Positions 1-8,541 of a stretch of 64,000 nucleotides of DNA are shown piece after piece. This DNA comes from Marinomonas mediterranea MMB-1 (GTDB taxonomy: Bacteria; Pseudomonadota; Gammaproteobacteria; Pseudomonadales; Marinomonadaceae). The notes beneath the pieces are model-generated. The model was given only the letters and a program-made list of their open reading frames with translations, did not search any database and was not told the origin of the DNA. Position 1 is the stretch's first letter; the number at the start of each line of letters is the position of its first letter. Position numbers and translations under genes: made by a program. The stretch covers positions 1,302,001 to 1,366,000 of the forward strand of contig NC_015276.1 of NCBI RefSeq assembly GCF_000192865.1. The letters are read 5' to 3'.

Positions 1-1847
1 TCGAAAGTCTAACAAAGTTTGTATTGAGGTTAAGAGAGTCCGAAGAGTTGGGGCAGACCATGCCTGAGGCGCTACTGGTAAGGAAAGACGAGCTTGGCAC
101 ATTGGCCTATCAATTTGACGCGTTAGTGACTGAGTTGAATCAAGCTCGAAAGCGCCTATTAGATGAATCTGAAGAGAAAATAAAAACGCAATTAGATCGC
201 CTTTCTATTGCTTTTGAAACGATTCCGGAAGGTTTGTGTATGACGGATGCAAAGGGGCAGTTATTGCTTTGCAATGAGCGCTTCAAGGCGCTCTATGAGC
301 TGCATAAGGACGAAGTTCAACAAGGCACGCCATTTCGCGATGTATTACGTATATGTAACCGTCGAGGGGCTAAGTTAATTCCAAATATGTCTGACGGCGA
401 AAGCCGATCCTATCTATATGAAAAGTATCGAATAGGCGCTGAGCATGAAAAACGTATTATTTCGGTGAGAACGGCAGAAACGATCGAAGGGGGATTGATA
501 TCAGTACACGATGATATTACCCAGCGTAAACAGCAACAAGAACAAATAGAACACCTAGCGTACCACGATACATTAACTCATCTACCAAATCGTCGTTTGT
601 TTTTAGATGATTGTCAGGGATTGATTCGAGAAAGTGATCATACGCCAGAGTTAACCGTCTTTTTCATGGATCTGGATTTGTTTAAAAAGGTCAATGATAC
701 CTTAGGTCACCCGATTGGCGATCAGCTGTTAGTGGCAGTTTCTGAGCGGCTTAAGTCTAACTTTAGCGCCTATGGCCAGATCTACCGTGTTGGTGGTGAT
801 GAGTTTGCGATGCTGATTCAAGGTATTGAGGACATAAGTGAATTGCAAAGCCTTGCACAGAAAATAATTGGAGCGGTCAGCAGTCCTTATGTTATCCAAA
901 AAAACCATATTCTTATTGGTGTATCAATTGGTATTTCGAGAGCGCCAATTGATGGTATCGACACGTCTCAGTTAATGAAGTCCGCTGATTTGGCTATGTA
1001 TCATTCGAAAGAAGAGGGCCGCAATCAATACTCCTTTTTCGTTCCTGAAATGAGTCAAGCAATTAAAGACAAGCGTGAAATGGAAATGCAACTTCGTGAT
1101 GCCTTGAGTAACGGTGAATTAGAGCTCGCCTATCAGCCTAAGTGGGGGTTTAGAAGCGGCGAAGTAGAAGGCTTTGAGGCATTGTTACGTTGGCCTCATA
1201 AGACTCGAGGCCCAATTTCACCTGCTGACTTTATTCCGATTGCGGAAGAAACGGGATTAATTGTCGAAATAGGGGAATGGGTTCTATTGCACGCCTGTAT
1301 GGAGGCGATGCATTGGCCAAATGATATTGAAGTGAGCGTCAATGTGTCGCCTATACAGTTTTCTGCAAAGTCTCTACTTAAAGATGTTCGGTCAGCGCTT
1401 GCACAGTCTGGGCTGCCACCCGAACGGCTTGAGCTGGAAATAACTGAAGGTGCATTAATGCAGGATACGGATGCGAACTTGGAGATTCTTGAAGCCATTC
1501 GAGAGATGGGAATTAAAATCGCATTGGATGATTTTGGGACGGGCTATTCTAGCTTAGGCTACATACGTCGCTTTAGTTTTGATCGCATCAAAATCGATAA
1601 ATCGTTTATCAATGACGTATTGACGTCGAAAGACAGTCAAGCCGTTGTTCAAGCTGTTTGCGGCATCTGTGCCAACCTCAATATAGAGTCGGTTGCAGAG
1701 GGCATTGAAGAGCAAATTCAGCTTGATTATTTAAATAAAGAAGGCTGCTCTCAGGCTCAGGGTTATCTGATTGCTAAACCAATGAAACCTGAGATAGTGT
1801 CGGAATTTCTCGAACGACCTCATCGTTATTTGACTAAAACATCGTAA
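1..1847 (+). CDS. HAMP-PAS-GGDEF-EAL c-di-GMP signalling protein (5' truncated by window edge)
   Basis: The frame is open to the left edge (in-frame codons from base 3), so the start and probably a membrane sensor region lie outside the window. The first visible residues read like the end of a HAMP linker (RKDELGTLAYQFDAL). A PAS-like domain follows (about residues 60-165, counted from base 24), then a GGDEF domain with an intact GGDEF motif near residue 257 and an EAL domain with EAL at about 385 and DDFGTGYSS near 502. Both catalytic signatures are present, so synthesis and hydrolysis of c-di-GMP are both possible. The RxxD inhibitory site upstream of GGDEF is absent. The downstream neighbour is a lone solute-binding protein, a possible ligand source for the missing sensor domain (inference). 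Confidence 0.9.
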   Translation, partial: ESLTKFVLRLRESEELGQTMPEALLVRKDELGTLAYQFDALVTELNQARKRLLDESEEKIKTQLDRLSIAFETIPEGLCMTDAKGQLLLCNERFKALYELHKDEVQQGTPFRDVLRICNRRGAKLIPNMSDGESRSYLYEKYRIGAEHEKRIISVRTAETIEGGLISVHDDITQRKQQQEQIEHLAYHDTLTHLPNRRLFLDDCQGLIRESDHTPELTVFFMDLDLFKKVNDTLGHPIGDQLLVAVSERLKSNFSAYGQIYRVGGDEFAMLIQGIEDISELQSLAQKIIGAVSSPYVIQKNHILIGVSIGISRAPIDGIDTSQLMKSADLAMYHSKEEGRNQYSFFVPEMSQAIKDKREMEMQLRDALSNGELELAYQPKWGFRSGEVEGFEALLRWPHKTRGPISPADFIPIAEETGLIVEIGEWVLLHACMEAMHWPNDIEVSVNVSPIQFSAKSLLKDVRSALAQSGLPPERLELEITEGALMQDTDANLEILEAIREMGIKIALDDFGTGYSSLGYIRRFSFDRIKIDKSFINDVLTSKDSQAVVQAVCGICANLNIESVAEGIEEQIQLDYLNKEGCSQAQGYLIAKPMKPEIVSEFLERPHRYLTKTS

Positions 1848-1916
1848 AAGGAAAGCGTGAAACGAATTTCTCTATAACCAATTTCAATAGACTAATAATA
1901 ATTAGTGGTGATCTGC

Positions 1917-3200
1917 ATGAAAAGTAGCCCTGTAACACGTCGACAGTTTATTAAAACCTCTGCATTATTAGCAAACTGTGCTTGGATTCCCAATCTCAGC
2001 GCCGAAGAAGCTCGGCTTCGATTCAATTGGTGGGGAGGGCAAAATAGAGCGGATTTAACAAACAGGGTGATTGAATCCTATGTAACGCGTCAGTCGAGTG
2101 TTCAAATTGAAGGGCGTCATTTTGATTGGCTCGACCACTGGCAGACGTTTATTTCTGACGTCGCACTTGGGCAATTGGCGGACATCATTCAAATGGATTT
2201 ACGATACCTTAAGTTATATGCCGATAATGGTGTGCTCATGCCGTTAGACGCTTATTTGGATAATGGTTTGAATTTATCTTCATTTGGTGAGGCCAATGTC
2301 GATTCTTGCCGCATTAATGGGAAACTGTATGGGGTCAACCTCGGTATTAACTCTGCAGCGACCGTCGTAGCGACGTCCAAGTGGAATGAACTAGAGCTTG
2401 ATAGCCCCGGTTTCGACATGACCTGGGACGAGTTAATTGCGCACAGTGAATTATTTGCCAAGCGTCGAAACAACTCAAATCTTTATGCGATGACGGATGG
2501 AAGTGGGTTGGCCGTTTTGTTGAATAACTGGTTACGACAAAGAAATAGAGCGTTGTACAACGAATCTGGTGAACTTGCTTTTGATGCTAGTGATATCGCA
2601 GAATGGTTTGCTATGTGGGCGCATATAAGAGGCGTTAAGGGATGCGTTCCACCGGACTTACAGGTGTTGGATAAGCATTCTATGGAAACGTCATTATTGG
2701 TGATGGGCTATTCAACACTCGATTTTGCGCATTCAAATATGCTGGTGAATTATCAGAAGCATATTGATGATAATCTAGACTTACGGCCTTTTCCGATTAT
2801 ATTAAACGGCACTCCGGGCCACTATTATAAACCTTCGCAAATGTTGTCGGTAACGGCAAATTCCTATGCGCCGCAAGAGGCCGTTGATTTTATTAATTAT
2901 TTTGTGACTAACTTGAAGGCGGCTGAAATACTCGGGTTTGATCGCGGTATTTCTGCATCGTCCGATGTTCGGACCTATTTAGAGCCTAGCCTTGATGAGA
3001 TTGGCCTTAAAACGGTCACTTATATTGATAAACTAAAACCTTATGTAGGGGGGCTCCCTGCAACGCCACCTGAGCAGGCGGGAGAAGTCGCTATTCAGCT
3101 TCAGAACATCTCACATGAAGTGGCTTTTAATCATATTTCGGTAAAAGAAGGCGCAGAAAGGTTTTATAAAAAGAGCCTGAAAGCGATTAATAAAGGATAG
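1917..3200 (+). CDS. Tat-exported ABC-type solute-binding protein (family 1, sugar-like)
   Basis: 427 residues from ATG 1917; a GTG at 1905 is in frame but adds four residues before the signal. The N-terminus carries a twin-arginine motif (TRRQFIKTS) followed by a short hydrophobic stretch, so folded export to the periplasm is predicted. The body (RFNWWGGQNRADLTNRV, then DIIQMD and the Trp/Tyr-rich C-terminal half) resembles family 1 extracellular solute-binding proteins, which bind sugars or oligosaccharides. No permease or ATPase gene is next to it. It lies about 70 bases after the GGDEF-EAL gene on the same strand and may supply a ligand-bound form to that sensor rather than to a transporter. 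Family call is firm; ligand is unknown. Confidence 0.8.
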   Translation: MKSSPVTRRQFIKTSALLANCAWIPNLSAEEARLRFNWWGGQNRADLTNRVIESYVTRQSSVQIEGRHFDWLDHWQTFISDVALGQLADIIQMDLRYLKLYADNGVLMPLDAYLDNGLNLSSFGEANVDSCRINGKLYGVNLGINSAATVVATSKWNELELDSPGFDMTWDELIAHSELFAKRRNNSNLYAMTDGSGLAVLLNNWLRQRNRALYNESGELAFDASDIAEWFAMWAHIRGVKGCVPPDLQVLDKHSMETSLLVMGYSTLDFAHSNMLVNYQKHIDDNLDLRPFPIILNGTPGHYYKPSQMLSVTANSYAPQEAVDFINYFVTNLKAAEILGFDRGISASSDVRTYLEPSLDEIGLKTVTYIDKLKPYVGGLPATPPEQAGEVAIQLQNISHEVAFNHISVKEGAERFYKKSLKAINKG

Positions 3201-3442
3201 TTTTTACTTCAGCGCGTCTCATTGTTGGATTTTTGAGTTTTTTTTATGCGTATAATGTGATTTCGATTTAAACGTAGATTTGAATAATATCAAGGGTTTA
3301 AGTGTTGTATTGGGTGATCTCCCGGCTGTTTTAGCCATCTTAGTTGTCTAAAAATCGGCTATCCGTTATTGGAAACGAATAAATTTCGTTGTTTAATAAA
3401 ATAGAAATATAGTTGAATCATCAACTAGTTTATCAGTCTGGA

Positions 3443-4419
3443 GTGCACCATGATAAAGCATCAATAGTTGAAGATGGGTTATTATACCGGCAGGTCGATT
3501 CGTCGGACATTCATTCGCATGAAAGCGCTCTTTCTAGTTGGGATATCGAATGTGATTAGGTATCTGCCGGACAGTTTGAAGGTAAGGTTCAGCAACTTTC
3601 TTTTAAAGACGTTGAACTCATGAAAGAAGTATATAATCAGTCTTTGATTAAGCGCGGTACAGCATGGCCTGATGCGATGACGTTCAGTTTTCCATTTGGC
3701 TTTTCTAATCAAGATTATTATTCAGAGGGACAGCGCCTTACACCAAATATGAGTTGTTTGCGCTAGGTGATGCATTACCAGAGGTACGAACGACCGCAGA
3801 GTTTGGTGTTCAGTGTATCTCGATCAATAAACGTGATCTGACCTCTTATTTAAGTAATTAAGACATCTATGCTACGTTTTTAGAACCCCCTCGATTTTAC
3901 CCTCTTGTCGGCACGGCTTTAGAGGAAGGGAAAAGTACACTAAACCTCATCTCTAATGTATTACAAAAAGACTCTTCATTGGCCTTACTTGAATATGAAG
4001 GGATACGAAATAGTATCCACGACACGATTATTCAAACCGTCATTGACCTATCTGATACGACAGAAGACGTTGTATTAATGCCCATCGCTCGTAAAAAAAT
4101 AGTCGATAAAGCAAGGGAGTACATTGTGAGTCGGACAAACGTTGCGCCGACTATTTTAGAGTTGTGCGATGTATTGGGGACAAGTCGCCGTAAGTTGCAA
4201 TATTGCTTTCAGGAAACGCTTGGAATTAACCCTACCAGTTACTTGCGTACGGTTCGCTTAAATGCAGTGCACCGTGAACTTAGTGATGCAACAGAAGAGG
4301 TCGCGGTTCAAGATATTGCTTCAGATTGGGGCTTTATGCACCTAAGTCGGTTTGCAAACGATTATAAAACGCTTTTCAGTGAGCTTCCTTCAGAGACACT
4401 TAGGTGCAAACAAATGTAA
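3443..4419 (+). pseudogene. Broken AraC-family transcriptional regulator
   Basis: A complete AraC-type regulator can be read only by ignoring lesions. Frame 2 gives an N-terminal ligand domain (SAGQFEGKVQQLSFKDVEL, then SFPFGFSNQDYY) interrupted by TAG at 3557-3559. The reading shifts to frame 1 around 3735-3748 (YELFALGDALPEV), meets TAA at 3859-3861, and then runs open to 4419 with the two helix-turn-helix motifs of the AraC DNA-binding domain (LGTSRRKLQYCFQETLGINP; WGFMHLSRFANDYKTLF). That is two nonsense codons and one frameshift. The 146-residue open frame from 3979 could still make a DNA-binding fragment, but nothing shows it is translated. The N-terminal pattern resembles the EutR-like subgroup (inference). 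Confidence 0.85.
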
Positions 4420-4521
4420 TTGTGCTAATTTCGGCTAACGGTGTGTTCTAGTGAGTTGTAATGTGAATATTGTGGATTAAAAACGAATATAAATCACAAT
4501 AAATCACGACTGGGACTTATT

Positions 4522-5308
4522 ATGAAAAAGAGAACACTTAGCCTAGCAACTCCCCTTGCTATCGCAATCGCAGCATCATCCTTTGTAAGTACGCAAACTT
4601 TCGCTACTGAAGGTGGCGGCACAACCACTCCAATGGGAGCATCTGATTTTGGTGCAGGCTTTTTGCCACCTAAAGCGCCAAATGGCCTTTTAGGGTTGCG
4701 TTACGCTTATTATGAAGCGGATACATTGCACGGCAATGAAGGCAACCCGTTTCCAGGGCAAGATTTTTCGCTTGGTGTTAACGCGATTTCTGCATTGTAT
4801 TTAAAAATGACGGATTATGAACTATTCGGTGTTAAATACGGCTATTGTGCCGATTATGAATGTTGATGTTGATGTTGATGTAACTACCCCGACGCCTAAC
4901 GGGACTCTGTTCGCGAAAGACGAGGTGTTTCGACTTGGTGATGCTACGGTTACACCGCTGATACTTCATTGGGCGTCAGCACCTAACTTTTCTATGAATG
5001 CGCAATTCGCGATTCAAGCGCCTACTGGTGACTACGACAAAGACAGAGCGGCAAACGCAGGGGTTAACTTCTGGCTGTTTGCACCAAGTTTTGCCGTTAG
5101 CTACGTCACGAGCACTGGCCTAGAGTTCTCTTTTTGGTTTCAATTAAATATCGGTACGAAAAACGACGATACTGATTACAAAAATGGTGTCGAGTACCTT
5201 CAAGACTTTTCGATTGGTCAACATGTTGGCCCTTGGAGGATCGGTTTAGGTGGTTACTACTATAAACAAATTTCAGACGATAAAACCTACATGTGGCGAA
5301 TTCGTTGA
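4522..5308 (+). pseudogene. Broken outer-membrane channel of the phenol-degradation MetA (SphA-like) family
   Basis: A good signal peptide begins at ATG 4522 (MKKRTLSLATPLAIAIAASS, cleavage after TFA) and is followed by a beta-barrel-like sequence (APNGLLGLRYAYYEADTLHG). The first frame ends at 4866. Homologous sequence continues in another frame from about 4840 (VPIMNVDVDVDV, then FWLFAPSFAVSY and GGYYYKQISDDK). This indicates a frameshift between about 4830 and 4860. The barrel also stops early at 5308, because from about 5290 the sequence belongs to an unrelated CobW-type gene. The product is therefore both frameshifted and truncated. Assignment to the MetA-pathway/SphA family is from remembered pattern, moderately sure. 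Confidence 0.75.
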
Positions 5309-5697
5309 AAAGTGAAGTGCTTAAAATTGATGCTTACATTCCATCGAAGCCTGCAGCGTTTTCTTTGTCTCACCATGCGGGCAATATTCGATCGTACTGC
5401 TTGGTCTTTGATGAGCTTTTGCCAGAAGAATCCTTCGCATATTGGTTGGAGCTAATGAGCACAATGCGAGCTGAGAACATTCTGAGAATTAAGGGGATTA
5501 TTGAGTTTAAGGAGAAGCCCGATACGCCAGTGATTATTCATGGTGTTCAGCAAGTAGTTCATCCCTTTGTCCCTATGCCAGAATGGCCATCGGAAGATAC
5601 TCGTTCACGTTTGGTTGTCATTGGTGAAAACTTAAACGGTTCAGAGATCACTGTCACCTTTGAACGTTACGTTGGTGTCCGTGCGTCTCTGCTTTAA
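5293..5697 (+). pseudogene. C-terminal remnant of a CobW-type (G3E) GTPase
   Basis: 134 residues that match only the C-terminal domain of CobW-family metal chaperones: a histidine pair then RSYCLVFDE (HHAGNIRSYCLVF), ENILRIKGIIEF, GVQQVVHPFV and SRLVVIGENL. The N-terminal GTPase domain, with its P-loop and the Cys-x-Cys-Cys metal motif, is absent, so the fragment cannot bind GTP. Its 5' end abuts and overlaps the broken outer-membrane gene in another frame, which points to an internal deletion that joined two neighbouring genes near 5290-5300. There is no convincing ribosome-binding site. Confidence 0.78.
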
Positions 5698-5704
5698 GTT
5701 TTGA

Positions 5705-5745
5705 GTCGATATCTAGTGCTTGTTGTCGTAGCGCCGGATATCGAC
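5705..5745. terminator. Hairpin between CobW remnant and OmpA-like gene
   Basis: Arms GTCGATATC (5705-5713) and GATATCGAC (5737-5745) are perfectly complementary, with a 23-base loop and no T-run. It lies between convergent genes, so it may help end transcription, but this is weak. Confidence 0.25.
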
Positions 5746-5808
5746 ACAAAGTTTAAATACCTACTTTACGGCTCGTAGGTCAATGTCACGATTCGTATTT
5801 CGTTCTCC

Positions 5809-7077
5809 TTATTGCTGAACGGCCTTTTTGTCCTCATATTGGATAACAGCAACAACGCGTCGGTTTACCGTGTTGGCTTCGTTACTTATTTCATTGATGA
5901 CAGGTTGTGTTTCACCATAGCCTTTCGCGGTAATAACCGAAGCGTCGACACCAAATTGCTTGACCAATACATCAGCAACAGATTGCGCTCGAGCTTCAGA
6001 CAATCGCAGATTATAGCTTGCTGAGCCATCAAGTGATGAATGCCCCTGAACTTCTACATTCTTAAGGTCATAACTATTAATAGCGGTCGCAAACTCTTCT
6101 AGTACTGGAAGCGATTCTGATTTGACTTCTGAGCTGTTGTTCGCAAAACGAATTTCCAGTTGAACTTCTTCAGTTTGTAAGTCGTATAATGTACAGCCTT
6201 CGGAATTAACTGAAAAGCCAGCTGGGGTATTAGGGCATGAATCGGAAGTGTCCATGACGCCGTCATTGTCGCTGTCGAGTACAACGGCACAGCCTTTATC
6301 ATCGACCGCTGTGTTTGCCGGTGTTGTTGGGCATTGATCTAAATTGCTCAATACGCCATCTTGATCGTTATCATTTGGCAGCGTACATCCTAGATCATTT
6401 ACCTCATTATTAGCGGGCGTATTCGGACATTGGTCGACAGAATCATAGATGCCATCGCCATCAGAATCCACTTTTTTAGGCATGTCAACGACCGTTGGTT
6501 TGCTTGTTGCTTTCTCTTCGCAGCCAGACATATCCACGCTTGCATTAGGTGCGCTATTTGGGCATTGGTCTTTTTGGTCAATGACACCGTCATTGTCGGC
6601 GTCTTTTGGTTTAGAGTTCGTTTTTCCAAAGAAGTAATTGAGCCCAACTTGTCCTACAACTTCACCACCTTCGTCATTTTGAAGGTAGCTCAACAGTGGT
6701 GAAATACTGACATTAGGGTAAACAAAATGTTGGAGACCGATGCCAATGCCCAGCGTCACCTCATCATCGTTCTGAATCAAACCCTTCGCGAAAATCGACG
6801 TGTCTTCGAAATGATTGAAGTAATACAGTGCGCTTAAATTAATCGCGTCTTTAGGGGCGTCGTTATCTAATGAGTTTAAATAGCCTGCCTCAATCCCCCA
6901 AACATCGGAAAGTTGATAGCCTATTTTACCTGTGGCGAAAGAGTCGTCTCGCTCGCCTTCTGTAATGCCAATATCGATGCCGAGATAGACCTGATCGACT
7001 TTATCCAAATTATTTTCGCCATAGGCGAGCGACGCTCCTGCCATTAAGACAGGAATTAATATCCTAGTTAATTTCAT
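5809..7077 (-). CDS. OmpA-family outer membrane protein with thrombospondin type 3 repeats
   Basis: 422 residues. A signal peptide (MKLTRILIPVLMAGASLAYG) is followed by an eight-strand-like barrel region (about 25-150, ending GLNYFFGK). Four Asp-rich calcium-type repeats come next (DADNDGVIDQKDQCPNSAP and relatives ending in GC, about 155-300). The C-terminal OmpA domain (about 310-420) has VEVQGHSSLDG and NLRLSEARAQSVADVL, which bind peptidoglycan. It resembles OprF-like porins that tie the outer membrane to the cell wall. The Asp in the usual GHTD motif is Ser here. It is transcribed alone, away from the broken locus, from the 7.1-7.6 kb intergenic region. Confidence 0.88.
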   Translation of the reverse strand: MKLTRILIPVLMAGASLAYGENNLDKVDQVYLGIDIGITEGERDDSFATGKIGYQLSDVWGIEAGYLNSLDNDAPKDAINLSALYYFNHFEDTSIFAKGLIQNDDEVTLGIGIGLQHFVYPNVSISPLLSYLQNDEGGEVVGQVGLNYFFGKTNSKPKDADNDGVIDQKDQCPNSAPNASVDMSGCEEKATSKPTVVDMPKKVDSDGDGIYDSVDQCPNTPANNEVNDLGCTLPNDNDQDGVLSNLDQCPTTPANTAVDDKGCAVVLDSDNDGVMDTSDSCPNTPAGFSVNSEGCTLYDLQTEEVQLEIRFANNSSEVKSESLPVLEEFATAINSYDLKNVEVQGHSSLDGSASYNLRLSEARAQSVADVLVKQFGVDASVITAKGYGETQPVINEISNEANTVNRRVVAVIQYEDKKAVQQ

Positions 7078-7648
7078 CGTGGGTTATAACCTTCGTTATC
7101 AGGGGGAAGTTTCTGACACAGTATGGCGTTCTTAAACAAAACGTTCTTAAACTTTTTCGTTATTTATATCGAACGAACGTAATGCTAGGTAATTGGCTGT
7201 ATCTGAGCGCGGCATCAATGTAACTGTGGTGCTAGAAGTGTTTTCGCTGATTTCGAATTAGTCTTGAAAATTCAGCGTGTTGATAGTGATTGCTAAATTG
7301 AGACTGGCTCAGAATATCAATCAATTGAGACTGGCTGACCCATTGATAAGAGGGATTTTGACTGCTTAATGTATTTCAATAGTAGTAATGTTGTTTCTAA
7401 TTCTTGTGTTTTTATATTCGGTGTAAAAGTTCTGTGAGCGCTGTTGGGTGAGGAAGAATCGATAAGACTGATATTTTTGTTGATAATTTTGAAATAATGA
7501 ATTGTTTTTTATGTTGTTTATTGTCTAATTAAGCAATAGTAATATAGACGCTATTCTGTTGGGTGAAAGACAGTAACGGCCGTTCTAAAGCGTTGTCTGA
7601 TACGTCACCCAGTTATTTAGATTTATTCTCGAAGAAAGAGAAAGGGGT
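7078..7648. other. 570-base intergenic region between divergent genes
   Basis: AT-rich, with no convincing reading frame. It must hold the promoters of the OmpA-like gene (leftward) and the dioxygenase gene (rightward). The only clear structure is the 14-base direct repeat described separately. Confidence 0.5.
7296..7336. repeat. 14-base direct repeat, 27-base period
   Basis: AATTGAGACTGGCT occurs at 7296-7309 and again at 7323-7336, on the same face of the helix if the period is 27. It may be a pair of regulator sites or a small duplication. Confidence 0.5.
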
Positions 7649-8443
7649 ATGACAATGTCAAATATTGCTTTTGTTTCGCATGGTGGTGGACCGCTTCCTG
7701 TATTGGGTGATCCTGCACATACTGAATTGGTGAATACGTTAAAATCCTTATCAACTGAGCTGCCAGCCAAACCTTCGGTTATTGTTGTGGTGAGCGCTCA
7801 TTGGGAAACCGATGGGTTTGAAATAACGGCAAGCGCACAACCGGATTTATTGTACGATTACTATGGCTTTCCCGATGAATCGTATAAATTGACCTACCCT
7901 GCGCTTGGGGCACCAGAACTCGCTCAGGAGCTAACCAATAAGCTATCGAAAAATGGTATCAAGGCACGCTTAAACAAAGTACGTGGTTATGATCACGGTG
8001 TCTTTATACCTTTAATGTTGATGTATCCTGACGCTAGTATTCCGGTTCTTGAAGTATCTGTGGACAATACATTAGACCCAGAGCTTCATTGGAAAATGGG
8101 CGAGGAGTTAGGAAGAGCATTACCTGATGATGCTCTTATTATCGGGTCTGGCTTTAGTTTCCATAACATGCGTGCGTTTTTTAGCCCAAAAACGGGTAGT
8201 TTTAAATCCGTCGTTAATCATTTTCAGACCTGGTTAGATGATACGATTACTCAAGAGAGCTTTTCCGTAGAAGACGTAAAAGAGCGTTGGAAAGGGTGGG
8301 CAGATATTGATGGCGGACGTTTTTGTCATCCGAGAGAGGAGCATTTGATTCCTGCTATCGTATGTCATGGGGCTGCGCAAAAACAAGGTTCTGCGATACC
8401 ATTTGAAGCACTAGGTGTAGAAGCTCGTCACTTTAAGTGGTAA
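7649..8443 (+). CDS. ygiD: LigB/DODA-type class III extradiol dioxygenase (YgiD-like)
   Basis: 264 residues; ATG 7649 with purine-rich AGAAAGGGG just upstream, and a second ATG two codons later. The family hallmark histidines are visible: FVSHGGGP at the N-terminus, VSAHWE, YDHGVFIPL and SGFSFHNM. Members are zinc or iron enzymes that open catechol rings; the E. coli homologue acts on 4,5-DOPA. The natural substrate here cannot be told from sequence. It stands alone between a long promoter region and a shared terminator at 8470-8505. Confidence 0.85.
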   Translation: MTMSNIAFVSHGGGPLPVLGDPAHTELVNTLKSLSTELPAKPSVIVVVSAHWETDGFEITASAQPDLLYDYYGFPDESYKLTYPALGAPELAQELTNKLSKNGIKARLNKVRGYDHGVFIPLMLMYPDASIPVLEVSVDNTLDPELHWKMGEELGRALPDDALIIGSGFSFHNMRAFFSPKTGSFKSVVNHFQTWLDDTITQESFSVEDVKERWKGWADIDGGRFCHPREEHLIPAIVCHGAAQKQGSAIPFEALGVEARHFKW

Positions 8444-8469
8444 GTTATAGACAATATTAGGTAAATAAA

Positions 8470-8505
8470 AACCGCTAAACGATTATGACGTTTAGCGGTT
8501 TTTTG
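8470..8505. terminator. Bidirectional rho-independent terminator
   Basis: Arms AACCGCTAAACG and CGTTTAGCGGTT with a 7-base loop, flanked by A-run and T-run, sit between the convergent dioxygenase and symporter genes and can serve both. Confidence 0.9.
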
Positions 8506-8541
8506 AAAGTAGTTGATGTTAAATAAGCACTCAATGAGTGA

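Noticed and set aside
3482..3712. 76-codon minus-strand frame
   Set aside because: Lies over the N-terminal part of the AraC pseudogene, whose plus-strand reading shows clear family sequence.
5298..5303. GAATTC site at the channel/CobW junction as a cloning artefact
   Set aside because: A six-base site is expected by chance, and both flanks have the same composition as the rest of the window.
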